From NCBI GenBank assembly GCA_963785765.1, contig CAWAWM010000002.1, positions 682,001 through 746,000 of the forward strand: 64,000 bases of DNA, written 5' to 3'. The translations under genes and the position numbers were made by a program. The notes beneath the pieces were generated by a model. The model made no database searches. It had not been told where the DNA came from and saw only the letters and a list, made by a program, of their open reading frames with translations. Source of the stretch: DATBGO01 sp963785765 (GTDB lineage Bacteria; Actinomycetota; Actinomycetes; Streptosporangiales; Streptosporangiaceae). Position 1 is the stretch's first letter, and the number at the start of each line of letters is the position of its first letter. Positions 33,746 through 42,113 of this stretch are shown here, piece by piece.

Positions 33746-36013
33746 GTGAGCCAGCGCATCAGGACCGCGGTCCGGGTCGAAGGGATTGTCCAGGGCGTCG
33801 GCTTCCGCCCGTTCGTGTACGCGCTGGCCACCCGTCTCGGTCTCGGCGGCCTGGTCGGCAACGATGTCGACGGAGTCTTCGCGGAGGTTGAGGGGCCACT
33901 GGAGGCCGTTAGGGAATTTCTTCTTTCGCTGGAACGCGATGCCCCTCCGCTGGCCAGGGTCGATCGGGTGACGGCGCGGCCGCTGGCGCCTGACGGCGCT
34001 GCGAGCTTCGCCATCGTGCCCAGCGAACCTGGCGGGCCGCGTCGTGCCCTGGTGCCGGCCGACACCGCGACCTGCGCGGACTGCCTGTCCGAGCTGGCCG
34101 ACCCGGCTGACCGCCGGTACCGGTACCCGTTCATCAACTGCACCAACTGCGGGCCGCGGTTCACGATCATCCGTGACGTGCCCTACGACAGGCCGCTGAC
34201 GACGATGGCCGGTTTCGCCATGTGCGGCCCGTGCGCCGCGGAGTATCACGACCCGGCCGACCGGCGGTTTCACGCTCAGCCGGTCTGCTGCCCGGGGTGC
34301 GGCCCGCAGCTATCCTTGCTCAGCCCGGACGGGACAGAACTGTCCGGCGACCCGCTGACCGAGGCGGCTGGCCTGCTCCGGCGCGGGCAGGTGCTCGCGG
34401 TCAAGGGCCTGGGCGGCTATCACCTGGCCGTGGACGCCGCCAGCCAGAGCGCCGCCACGGCGCTGCGGTCCCGCAAGTACCGGGAGGACAAGCCGTTCGC
34501 CGTGATGGTCGCCGACCTCGCCGCGGCCGGCCGGCTCTGCGAGCTCAGCCAGGCCGAGGTGGCCCTGCTCAGCAGCGCCCGCAGGCCGATCGTGCTGCTG
34601 GACCGGCGGCCTGGCCAGGCCGTCGCCGCGGCGGTGGCGCCGGCCAACCGGCAGCTCGGCGTCATGCTGCCCTACACGCCGCTGCATCACCTGCTGCTGT
34701 CCGCCGTGGCCGGCCCGATCGTGCTGACCAGCGGAAATGCCTCCGATGAACCCATCGTCTACGACGATGCCGAGGCGCTCGAGCGGCTGCACGCCATCGC
34801 CGACGCTGTCCTGACCCACAACCGGCCGATTCACATCAGGACGGACGACTCGGTGGTGCGCGAGTTTCGCGGCCAGCCGGCGCTGCTGCGGCGCTCCCGT
34901 GGCTACGTGCCGGAGCCGCTGGCGGTGCGGGTTCCGTTCCGCCGTCAGGTGCTGGCCTGCGGCGCCGAGCTGAAGAACACGTTCTGCCTGGCCAAGGAGG
35001 GGCGCGCGGTCATCTCCCACCACATCGGTGATCTGGAGAACTACGAGACGCTGCGCTCGTTCACCGACGGCATCGAGCATTTCAAGCGGCTGTTCGACAT
35101 CACCCCGGAACTGGTCGCGCACGACCTGCATCCCGATTACCTGTCCACCAAGTACGCGGCCGCGCTGTCCGGAGTAGATCTCGCCGGCGTCCAGCATCAC
35201 CATGCGCACATCGCCTCCTGCCTAGCCGACAACGGCGCGGCCGGGCCGGTGATCGGGGTGGCCTTCGACGGCACTGGTTACGGCACCGACGGCACCATCT
35301 GGGGCGGTGAGTTCCTCGTCGCCGACCTGACCGGATTCGAGCGGGCCGGGCATTTCGCGACGGTGCCGATGCCGGGCGGTGCCGCCGCGATCAGGCAGCC
35401 CTGGCGGATGGCCGCCGCCTATCTGGACGTGGTGGGCCGGGGGCAGCTGGACGTGGCCCGGCGGAACGAGGCGAACTGGGAGGCCGTCGTCCAGCTGGCG
35501 CGGCGCGGGGTCAACGCCCCGCTCACCTCGAGCGCCGGGCGCCTGTTCGACGCGGTTGCCTCGATCATCGGAGTGCGCGACTCGATCAACTACGAGGGTC
35601 AGGCGGCCGTCGAGCTTGAGCAGCTGGCCGACCCGGCGGAGCGCGGCAGCTACCCGGCCAGGATCCGGCCCGGGTCACCGTTCCAGGTCGCCGGGGCTGA
35701 CCTGGTGCAAGCCGTGGCCGATGACCTCGCGGCCGGGACCGACCGGTCCCGCATCGCGGCTAGGTTCCACCACGGGGTCGCGGCTGTCGTCGAAGAGTGC
35801 TGCGCGATCCTGCGCGATCAGCACGGGCTGACCGTGGTCGCCCTGTCCGGCGGCGTCTTCCAGAACCTGCTGCTGGGCCAGGAGGTTGCTGACCGGCTGA
35901 CGGCGCGCGGGTTCGAGGTCCTGGTCCATTCGCGGGTGCCGTGCAACGACGGCGGGATCAGCCTGGGCCAGGCGGTGGTGGCCGCCGCGCGGGACGCCGC
36001 GTCCCGCGCCTGA
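33746..36013 (+). CDS. hypF: Hydrogenase maturation carbamoyltransferase HypF
   Basis: A 755-residue HypF. Domains in order: acylphosphatase (GIVQGVGFRPFVYALA, residues about 14-29); two zinc fingers (CADCLSELADP ... INCTNCGPRFT and AMCGPCAAEYHD ... VCCPGCGP); YrdC-like domain (about 200-375, GLGGYHLAVDA, LRSRKYREDKPFAVMV); Kae1-like carbamoyltransferase with metal ligands in VQHHHAHIASCLAD and nucleotide site VALSGGVFQNLLL. It uses carbamoyl phosphate and ATP to load HypE with the group that becomes the cyanide ligands of the NiFe site. It converges on hypB 3 nt away, so the hyp genes are split between strands. Confidence 0.97.
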   Translation: MSQRIRTAVRVEGIVQGVGFRPFVYALATRLGLGGLVGNDVDGVFAEVEGPLEAVREFLLSLERDAPPLARVDRVTARPLAPDGAASFAIVPSEPGGPRRALVPADTATCADCLSELADPADRRYRYPFINCTNCGPRFTIIRDVPYDRPLTTMAGFAMCGPCAAEYHDPADRRFHAQPVCCPGCGPQLSLLSPDGTELSGDPLTEAAGLLRRGQVLAVKGLGGYHLAVDAASQSAATALRSRKYREDKPFAVMVADLAAAGRLCELSQAEVALLSSARRPIVLLDRRPGQAVAAAVAPANRQLGVMLPYTPLHHLLLSAVAGPIVLTSGNASDEPIVYDDAEALERLHAIADAVLTHNRPIHIRTDDSVVREFRGQPALLRRSRGYVPEPLAVRVPFRRQVLACGAELKNTFCLAKEGRAVISHHIGDLENYETLRSFTDGIEHFKRLFDITPELVAHDLHPDYLSTKYAAALSGVDLAGVQHHHAHIASCLADNGAAGPVIGVAFDGTGYGTDGTIWGGEFLVADLTGFERAGHFATVPMPGGAAAIRQPWRMAAAYLDVVGRGQLDVARRNEANWEAVVQLARRGVNAPLTSSAGRLFDAVASIIGVRDSINYEGQAAVELEQLADPAERGSYPARIRPGSPFQVAGADLVQAVADDLAAGTDRSRIAARFHHGVAAVVEECCAILRDQHGLTVVALSGGVFQNLLLGQEVADRLTARGFEVLVHSRVPCNDGGISLGQAVVAAARDAASRA

Positions 36014-36016
36014 GCG

Positions 36017-36904
36017 CTATTCCTGCGGCGCCGGGGTCCGCCGCCGCAGCCAGTCGTACCAGGAATCCATGCCTTCACCGGTCACGGCGGACAACTTCAG
36101 CATCATGGCACCGGGGCTGACCTTCCTCAGGTCGGCGGCGTAGCGCCTGATGTCGAAATCCACGTAAGGCAGCAGGTCGGTCTTGGTGACCAGGACGAGG
36201 TCGGCCTGGCGGAACATATGCGGGTACTTCACCGGCTTGTCGGCGCCCTCGGTGACCGAGGCCAGCACCACCCGGGCCGCCTCGCCGAGATCGAACAGCG
36301 CGGGACAGACCAGGTTGCCGACGTTCTCGATCACCACGATCGAGCCGGCCTGCGGATCGAGTGCCTGCAGCCCGTCAGCCAGCATCTCAGCGTCCAGATG
36401 ACAGCCGACCCCGGTGTTGATCTGCACTACTTTGCACCCCGCCGATCTGATGCGGCGCGCGTCCAGCGCGGTTTCCTGATCACCTTCGATGACCGAGATG
36501 CTCAGCCTGCCGGCCAGCTCGGCGGCGGTCCGCTCGAGCAGGGTGGTCTTTCCGGCACCAGGCGAACTCATCAGGTTGACGGCCAGAATGCCCCGCTGCC
36601 GCAGCCACTCGCGGTTGCGCTGGGCCAGGCTGTCGTTCTTGGCCAGCACCTTCTGCTGCAGCACTACGGTGCGGTCGGAGTCGCGCTGCCCGGCGACGAG
36701 CAGGTCGTCATCCTCAGGGTGGTCGGGCGGCCCGTGGTCGTGCGGCCCGTGGTCGTGAGCGGCGCGACTGTGCGTGCGATGTTCGCGAAGGTCGCGCACG
36801 CCGCGGGGCAGGCCGGCGGCACGGCGGCCGTCGGCTGGCGCTGGCTCGTCGGCGGTCACCAGCCGGATCACCGCGGCGCCCGAGCACCCACAGGTCGCGC
36901 ACAT
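36017..36904 (-). CDS. hypB: Hydrogenase nickel-incorporation GTPase HypB
   Basis: A 295-residue HypB. It begins MCATCGCSG, the N-terminal CxxCxC high-affinity metal site. A His-rich stretch (HDHGPHDHGPPDH, about residues 50-62) may store nickel. The GTPase part has the P-loop LMSSPGAGKTTLLER, EGDQETALDARR, TGVGCHLDAEM (Cys-His metal site of the G domain), ENVGNLVCPALFD and TKTDLLPYVDFD. It delivers nickel with HypA. The ATG lies 1 nt after the hypA stop. The open frame further upstream overlaps hypA and is rejected. Confidence 0.97.
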   Translation of the reverse strand: MCATCGCSGAAVIRLVTADEPAPADGRRAAGLPRGVRDLREHRTHSRAAHDHGPHDHGPPDHPEDDDLLVAGQRDSDRTVVLQQKVLAKNDSLAQRNREWLRQRGILAVNLMSSPGAGKTTLLERTAAELAGRLSISVIEGDQETALDARRIRSAGCKVVQINTGVGCHLDAEMLADGLQALDPQAGSIVVIENVGNLVCPALFDLGEAARVVLASVTEGADKPVKYPHMFRQADLVLVTKTDLLPYVDFDIRRYAADLRKVSPGAMMLKLSAVTGEGMDSWYDWLRRRTPAPQE

Positions 36905-36905
36905 C

Positions 36906-37235
36906 TCAGGCCACCTGGACGGAAGTGATCTTGAGTTCCTGGCCGGAGACGATCGTGACCTCGACCGACCCGCACGGGCACAGCGCAATCGGACCGTCCG
37001 CGTCGAACTGCGCACCGCAGATGCGGCACTGGCACCGGCCGGCGGGCTCACTGATCTCCAGCCGCGCGCCCTGCAGGTTCGTGCCCTCGGCGACCAGGTC
37101 GAAGCAGAACCGCACGGAGTCGGCCACCACCCCCGACAGCGCGCCGATCTCCAGGTTGACGCACGTGATCTTCGCGTCGGGCAGCCGGCCCGTCACGGCC
37201 TCGACAACGCTCTCGGTGATCGCCAGCTCATGCAC
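36906..37235 (-). CDS. hypA: Hydrogenase nickel chaperone HypA
   Basis: A 109-residue HypA. The strictly conserved N-terminus MHELAITESVVEAV provides the His2 nickel ligand. The zinc site is formed by CQCRICGAQF and ALCPCGSVEV near the C-terminus (Cys pairs about residues 70-95). It partners HypB in nickel insertion into the hydrogenase large subunit. It is 26 nt downstream of hypE and directly before hypB in the leftward maturation operon. Confidence 0.97.
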   Translation of the reverse strand: MHELAITESVVEAVTGRLPDAKITCVNLEIGALSGVVADSVRFCFDLVAEGTNLQGARLEISEPAGRCQCRICGAQFDADGPIALCPCGSVEVTIVSGQELKITSVQVA

Positions 37236-37261
37236 CGGCCGCTCCTCCCGCGTTCTTCGCG

Positions 37262-38518
37262 TTAACAGATCCGCGGCAGCGGGTCACCAACCAGCAGGTC
37301 GACGATCCTGGTGCCGCCGAAGGCGGTCTTGAGCAGGACAATGCCCTGCGGATCCGCGGCGATGTGGCCGATGACCGACGCCTGCTCGCCCAGCGGGTGC
37401 GCGCGCAGCGCCGCCAGGGCCGCACCGGCCTGGTCCCCGTCGACGACCACCACCACGCGGCCCTCGCACGCCACGTACATCGGATCGATGCCGAGCAGCT
37501 CGGATGCGCCCCGAACCTCGGCCCGGACCGGGATGTCATCCTCCCTGGCCACCACGCACACTCCGGCCGCCCGGGCGATCTCGTTCAGGATGGTGGCCAC
37601 TCCGCCGCGGGTCGCGTCGCGTAGCGCACGGACCCCGGGAGCGGCCGCGAGCAGCCCGGCCACTAGGCCGTTGAGCGGGGCCGTGTCGGAGATCACGTCC
37701 GCTTCGATGTCCAGCTCACCGCGGGCCAGCATGATCGTCACCCCGTGGTCGCCGATCGGCCCCGATACCAGCACGGCGTCGCCTGGCCGCGCGCTGGCCA
37801 CCCCGAGGATCGGTCCGTGCTCGATGATGCCGACCCCGGCGGTGTTGATGTAGCAGCCGTCGGCCTTGCCCTTCTCCACCACCTTGGTATCGCCGGTCAC
37901 GACCTGGACCCCGGCCGCGGCTGCGGCGCTTTTCATCGAGGCCACGATCCGGTTCAGGTCGGCGACTGGAAAACCCTCTTCGAGAATGAACCCGGCGGAC
38001 AGGTACAACGGCACCGCGCCGGCCACGGACAGGTCGTTGACGGTGCCGTTGACCGCGAGATCGCCGATGTTTCCGCCGGGAAAGAACAGCGGGGACACCA
38101 CGTAGGAGTCGGTGGTCAGGGCCACCCGGGATCCGTTGACGTGCAACCGGGCGGCGTCTTCCAGCGGCTCGAGCAGCGGGTTGCGGAAGGCCTCGAGGAA
38201 CACCGCCTCGATCAGGGTCTGGGTCGCCTTGCCGCCCGCCCCGTGCGACATGGTGATGCGCTCTTCCTTGATCTTCGGCCGGCGGCTCCTGGCCCGGTCG
38301 ATCCGGTCGAGCACCTGCTGCTCGCGGTCGGCCAGCGGCAACTGGCGCCGGGAGCCCGCGGGGCTGGCATCGTCCGGGCCAGCAGCGTCCCGGCTGGCAT
38401 CGCTGGGGTGGTCGTCGTGGTCGTGGTCATGCAGGGCCTCGCGTACCCAGGGAGCGCTGGCCGCCGCCCCGGCTCCGGAGTCCCTGGTCGTCGGCTCACC
38501 CAGGCGACCGGTGGTCAT
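37262..38518 (-). CDS. hypE: Hydrogenase maturation protein HypE with long His-rich N-terminus
   Basis: A 418-residue HypE, about 70-90 residues longer than usual. The conserved AIR-synthase-like core begins at MSHGAGGKATQTLI (about residue 89) and ends with the obligatory C-terminal PRIC, whose Cys carries the thiocarboxamide/thiocyanate made with HypF. Other motifs are FFPGGNIGDLAVNGTVNDL and RDATRGGVATILNEIA. The extra N-terminus contains HDHDHDDH (residues about 29-36). The start overlaps hypD by 4 nt (ATGA), which supports the long form, though initiation at the core ATG cannot be excluded. Confidence 0.96.
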   Translation of the reverse strand: MTTGRLGEPTTRDSGAGAAASAPWVREALHDHDHDDHPSDASRDAAGPDDASPAGSRRQLPLADREQQVLDRIDRARSRRPKIKEERITMSHGAGGKATQTLIEAVFLEAFRNPLLEPLEDAARLHVNGSRVALTTDSYVVSPLFFPGGNIGDLAVNGTVNDLSVAGAVPLYLSAGFILEEGFPVADLNRIVASMKSAAAAAGVQVVTGDTKVVEKGKADGCYINTAGVGIIEHGPILGVASARPGDAVLVSGPIGDHGVTIMLARGELDIEADVISDTAPLNGLVAGLLAAAPGVRALRDATRGGVATILNEIARAAGVCVVAREDDIPVRAEVRGASELLGIDPMYVACEGRVVVVVDGDQAGAALAALRAHPLGEQASVIGHIAADPQGIVLLKTAFGGTRIVDLLVGDPLPRIC

Positions 38519-39642
38519 GACCTGGTCACCTCCTTAACCCGCTGGCGGCTCATCCGCCCGTAGTTGTAATACGCGGCGCAGGCGCCCTCGGGGGAGACCA
38601 TGCAGGTGCCGATCGGCGTCTCCGGCGTGCACGCGGTGCCGAACACCTTGCATTCCCACGGCTTGAGCACGCCCTTGAGCACCTCGCCGCACTGGCACGC
38701 CTTCGGGTCAGCGACCCGGACGCCGGGCACCGAGAACAGCAGTTCAGCGTCGAAGGCCGAGTAGTCAGGCCGCATCCGGAGGGCCGAATGCGAGATGAAA
38801 CCCAGGCCCCGCCATTCGAAATACGGCCGCAGCTCCATGACCTCGCCGATGGCCTGCAGCGCCACCACGTTGCCGTCCCAGGGCACCACGCGGGTGTACT
38901 GGTTCTCCACCTCCGACCGGCCCTGCGCCAGCTGCAGCATGAGCATGTACACCGACTGCAGGATGTCGAGCGGCTCGAAGCCGGCCACCACGACCGGCTT
39001 TCCGTACTCGGCGGCGATGAACTCATAGGGCCGGCAGCCGATCACCGTCGACACGTGGCCAGGCCCGAGGAACCCGTCCAGCCGCAGGTCCGGCGAGTCG
39101 AGAATGGCCTTGATGGCCGGGATGATCGTGACGTGGTTGCAGAAGACCGAGAAGTTGTCCAGGCCCTGCGCCGAGGCCCGCAGGACCGTCATCGCGGTGG
39201 ACGGCGCGGTGGTCTCGAAGCCGATGGCCATGAACACGACGCGCTTGTCCGGGTTCTGCCTGGCGATCTTCAGCGAATCGAGCGGGGAGTACACCATGCG
39301 GATGTCGGTCCCGGCCGCCTTGGCGTCGAAGAACGAGCCGTTGCTGCCGGGCACCCGCATCATGTCGCCGAACGATGTCATGATCACGTCGGGCTGAGCG
39401 GCCAGGTGCATCGCGTCATCGACGCGCCCCATCGGGATGACGCACACCGGGCAGCCTGGGCCGTGCACCAGCGTGATCGACTCCGGCAGGTAGTCCTCGA
39501 GCCCGTGCTTGTAGATGGTGTGGGTGTGCCCGCCGCACACCTCCATGAGCTTGTACTGGCGCCCTGGCTCACACAGCGCCGCGATCTTCGCAGCTAGCGC
39601 GTGCGCCTTGTCGGCGTCCCTGAATTCGTCTACGAACCGCAT
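38515..39642 (-). CDS. hypD: Hydrogenase maturation iron-sulfur protein HypD
   Basis: A 375-residue HypD, full length. Conserved features are KLMEVCGGHTHTIYKHG (Cys about residue 40, the Fe-binding site region), LVHGPGCPVCVIPMGR, GFETTAPSTAMTVL and the C-terminal [4Fe-4S] Cys set (DPKACQCGEVLKG, WECKVFGTACTPETPIGTCMVS). With HypC it builds the Fe(CN)2CO moiety. It starts 12 nt after hypC and overlaps hypE by 4 nt. Confidence 0.97.
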   Translation of the reverse strand: MRFVDEFRDADKAHALAAKIAALCEPGRQYKLMEVCGGHTHTIYKHGLEDYLPESITLVHGPGCPVCVIPMGRVDDAMHLAAQPDVIMTSFGDMMRVPGSNGSFFDAKAAGTDIRMVYSPLDSLKIARQNPDKRVVFMAIGFETTAPSTAMTVLRASAQGLDNFSVFCNHVTIIPAIKAILDSPDLRLDGFLGPGHVSTVIGCRPYEFIAAEYGKPVVVAGFEPLDILQSVYMLMLQLAQGRSEVENQYTRVVPWDGNVVALQAIGEVMELRPYFEWRGLGFISHSALRMRPDYSAFDAELLFSVPGVRVADPKACQCGEVLKGVLKPWECKVFGTACTPETPIGTCMVSPEGACAAYYNYGRMSRQRVKEVTRS

Positions 39643-39654
39643 GGGGCCACGCTC

Positions 39655-39927
39655 CTACTCGATCCGCGATTCCTGCAGGGCGGCCAGCTCGTCCTCATAG
39701 GCCTGGCCGATCCCCTCGAGGAACTCAAGTGCCGCGGCGGCCTCGTCCTCGTCGATCTTGGACAACGCGAAGCCGACATGGATGAGGACCCACTCCCCTG
39801 GTGCTGGCGGGTCATCGGACAGCAGGCCGACGTTGATAACCCGCCGGACACCGCTCACGTCCACCCTGGCCAGGTCGGGCTGATCAGGGAGGAACTCAAT
39901 CACCTCACCGGGTATGCCGAGGCACAT
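39655..39927 (-). CDS. hypC: Hydrogenase maturation chaperone HypC
   Basis: A 90-residue HypC/HupF protein. It begins MCLGIPGEVIEF with the essential N-terminal Cys (after Met removal) that carries the Fe(CN)2CO unit; PPAPGEWVLIHVGFALSKIDEDEA is the conserved OB-fold end (written here as two parts: PPAPGEWVLIHVGFALS then KIDEDEA). It lies 4 nt after the maturation protease gene and 12 nt before hypD. A second, more divergent HypC-family gene is upstream in the same operon. Confidence 0.96.
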   Translation of the reverse strand: MCLGIPGEVIEFLPDQPDLARVDVSGVRRVINVGLLSDDPPAPGEWVLIHVGFALSKIDEDEAAAALEFLEGIGQAYEDELAALQESRIE

Positions 39928-39931
39928 CTGA

Positions 39932-40468
39932 TCATCCCTTCGCCGCGGCCTGCTGGCCGGTCCCGTCTGTGGCTTCCCCGCCGGATCCGGCGCCCGCCGC
40001 TGCGACCAGGTCCAGCACTACCCGCACTGCCTCGCTGACCGCCGCCGAGACCGGCGCGCTCAGCCCGATGCCATAATCCACGCTGGCCGGCTCGCAGCCC
40101 ACCACCAGCACCCGGCCAGCGTCAGCGCCGAGCATGTCGAGCACTCCGAACACGACGTCGGGCTGCATGCCGTGCGCGTCGAAGAGCTGGGTTCCGGAGA
40201 GCGGGGCCTGGGACGGCCGCTGGCTGGGTTCCAGCTCGATGGTGTAAATCGTGCCAGGCGCGCCACCACGCGGCGTGGCATCGATGAGAATGGTGGACTC
40301 GTAACCGTTGGCCAGATCATAGGCCAGGTGCATGCCGCTGATCCCGTAGTCGGCGACCCGCACCCAGTCCGGCAGGTCGGCCGTGGCCAGGCGCCTGGCC
40401 ACCTCGACCCCGAAGCCGTCGTCGCCCAGGAAAATGTTGCCGACGCCGGCGATCAGCATCCGGCTCAT
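39932..40468 (-). CDS. Hydrogenase maturation endopeptidase (HupD/HyaD family)
   Basis: A 178-residue nickel-dependent maturation protease. GVGNIFLGDDGFGVEVARRL near the start carries the first Glu metal ligand; DYGISGMHLAYDL and the DAHGMQPDVVFGVLDML stretch provide the Asp and His ligands. It cleaves the C-terminal peptide of the large subunit after NiFe assembly; hhyL here ends 22 residues beyond its last ligand motif. ATG 40468 has GGAGGAG close upstream and follows the SIS gene by 2 nt. A longer frame that appears fused upstream is an artefact of the SIS frameshift. Confidence 0.93.
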   Translation of the reverse strand: MSRMLIAGVGNIFLGDDGFGVEVARRLATADLPDWVRVADYGISGMHLAYDLANGYESTILIDATPRGGAPGTIYTIELEPSQRPSQAPLSGTQLFDAHGMQPDVVFGVLDMLGADAGRVLVVGCEPASVDYGIGLSAPVSAAVSEAVRVVLDLVAAAGAGSGGEATDGTGQQAAAKG

Positions 40469-40470
40469 CG

Positions 40471-41224
40471 TCAGCTCTCCTCCTGCCGGCCGAGCTCGGC
40501 GAGCGTGAGCTCCCACCAGACGTGATAGATGGTGGTCTGCGCTTCCTGGATCCGGTGCACGGACGACGAAGGCGCGACGAACAGGTAGTCGAGGCTGTCC
40601 AGCTCGGCCATCTTCCCGCCCTCGTAGCCCGCGATGCCCACGGTGAGCAGCCCGCGCCTGCTCGCCTCGTCGAAGGCGCGCAGCAGGTTCTCCGAATTGC
40701 CGCTGGTGGACATCCCGACCGCGATGTCGGTGCGGCGTCCGAAGGCCGCGATCTGCCGGGCGAACATGACCTCGACGCCGACGTCGTTGGCCAGCGCCGT
40801 CACCACCGAGGTGTCGCTGGCCAGGCAGAGCGCGGGCAGCGGCCGTACGGCTCCGCCGGGGCTCGGTGCCGCCGGGCGCGGTGCCGCCGGGCGCGGTGCC
40901 GCCGGGGACGGGCCCGCCGGGGTTCAGGAAGGTGGTGGCCAGCTGCTGGGCGTCGGTGGCGCTGCCGCCGTTGCCGAAGACCAGCAGCCGCCCGCCCGCG
41001 GCAAACCGCTCCGCCGCGTCCCGGGCCGCCGCCCGCAGCCGGGCGCCATCGCGTGCGCTGATCGCGCGGCGCAGTTCCATGATCTCGGCCGCCTTCGCGA
41101 CCGTCGAGCGGCGCGCCTCCGCCAGCACGGCGGTCAGGTCGGTCCGGCCCGAATACAGGAACGGGTACAGCGACTCGTGCGCCCGGGAGCCGGTGTCGCT
41201 GGCGTGCCTCGACCCGCCGGTCAC
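40471..41224 (-). pseudogene. SIS-domain (GmhA-like) gene, frameshifted in a G4 run
   Basis: Two frames give one SIS-fold protein of about 250 residues. From ATG 41224: LRAAARDAAERFAAGGRLLV, FGNGGSATDAQQLATTFLNP; then 15-bp repeats; then in another frame VVTALANDVGVEVMFARQ, VGMSTSGNSENLLRAF and IYHVWWELTL. The span is 754 nt, one too many. The last repeat copy has GGGG (40858-40861) where its sisters have GGG; removing one base restores the frame exactly. Such phosphosugar-isomerase-like genes recur in actinobacterial hydrogenase loci. The second SIS gene two genes upstream may compensate. Confidence 0.8.
40853..40910. repeat. 15-bp repeats inside the SIS gene
   Basis: GTGCCGCCGGGCGCG occurs at 40866-40880 and 40881-40895, with variants at 40896-40910 and 40853-40865. 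In the coding strand they read GGTAP pentapeptides inserted into a loop of the SIS fold. The outermost variant carries the extra G that breaks the frame. Confidence 0.8.
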
Positions 41225-41472
41225 GGCCCGACCACCCCGATCGCCTCGCCGGCGTGCACCAGGATCGTGTCGCCCGGGCCTGCCGACACCAGTGCGACGC
41301 TGACTTCCTCCTGGCCCGCGCCGGTGTCCACCACGGCCAGCCCGTCGCCGAGCAGCCGCAGAACGGTGACCGCCACGGCGGTGTCCGAGCAGGTGATGCA
41401 GACCTCGTCATGGCACTGCGCGGCCGCGGGCCGCGACCCCGATGCGGTGCCCTCCGGGCCTGAGCTGTTCAC
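41221..41472 (-). CDS. hypC: Second HypC/HupF-family chaperone
   Basis: An 83-residue protein with the HypC fold (VTVLRLLGDGLAVVDTGAG, VALVSAGPGDTILVHAGEA, IGVV). The usual MC start is absent; instead an N-terminal extension of about 24 residues precedes DEVCITCSDTAVAV, so the chaperone Cys would be internal. It may serve HypD or the large subunit specifically. Both ends overlap neighbours by 4 nt (ATGA), between two SIS-domain genes. Paired HypC proteins with separate roles are known in other hydrogenase systems. Confidence 0.85.
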   Translation of the reverse strand: MNSSGPEGTASGSRPAAAQCHDEVCITCSDTAVAVTVLRLLGDGLAVVDTGAGQEEVSVALVSAGPGDTILVHAGEAIGVVGP

Positions 41473-42113
41473 GCGACCACCCCCGGGCCCAGGATGCCTG
41501 GCTGCTCGAAGAACACATGCACGAGTTCCCAGAGCACGTGGTAGGTGGTCACGTGCACCTCCTTGACGATCCGCGGATCAGCCGACGAGGTGGCCAGCAG
41601 GTGATCCACCGCCGGGCTGGCCCCGATGGCACCGCCGCCGCCGCCCACCAGGGCGATCGTCAGCAGGCCCAGGTCATGCGCGGCCAGCAGGCCGGCCAGC
41701 ACGGCCGGGTTGTTCCCGTCGGTGCAGATGCCGAGCGCGATGTCGGCGGGCTCGGCGAGATATCGCAGCTGGTGAGCAAAGATTCCGGCCAGGCCGTCCC
41801 GCTCGGCCACGCCGGTCACGGTGGCCACGTCGGAGGTCAGCGAGATCGCCGGGAGGGCGCGCTTGCCGACGATCACCGGATGGACGAACTCCACGGCGAC
41901 GTGCTGGGCGTCGGTACTCGGGCCGCCGGTGCCGAACACCACGAGCTTGCCGCCCTGATGGAACCGCACCGCCATCGCGTGGCAGGCCGCCACCACATCG
42001 CCCGCCTGCTCGGTGAATTCAACCAACGGCCCGGTGCGGAGCTCGAAGGCCGCGGTGACTTCGTCGTCCGGGCCGGACAGCCCGGAGCTGGCCGCGGCCC
42101 GCCCGGCGATCAT
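41469..42113 (-). CDS. SIS-domain protein (GmhA/phosphoheptose isomerase-like)
   Basis: A 214-residue intact SIS protein. The phosphosugar-binding motifs are GGKLVVFGTGGPSTDAQHVA (20 residues, about 55-74) and IALGICTDGNNPAVLAGL; the C-terminal helix IVKEVHVTTYHVLWELVHVF is shared with its frameshifted paralogue. In heptose synthesis GmhA isomerises sedoheptulose 7-phosphate, but Gram-positive hydrogenase loci carry these genes with unknown purpose. The glycine-rich loop GGGGGAIG around residue 168 is unusual. It overlaps yceI and hypC2 by 4 nt each. Confidence 0.88.
   Translation of the reverse strand: MIAGRAAASSGLSGPDDEVTAAFELRTGPLVEFTEQAGDVVAACHAMAVRFHQGGKLVVFGTGGPSTDAQHVAVEFVHPVIVGKRALPAISLTSDVATVTGVAERDGLAGIFAHQLRYLAEPADIALGICTDGNNPAVLAGLLAAHDLGLLTIALVGGGGGAIGASPAVDHLLATSSADPRIVKEVHVTTYHVLWELVHVFFEQPGILGPGVVA

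Noticed and set aside
39932..41224. 430-codon ORF joining SIS and protease sequences
   Set aside because: The fusion is produced by the frameshift in the SIS gene; the middle third is out-of-frame Arg-rich sequence, and the protease has its own ATG and ribosome site.
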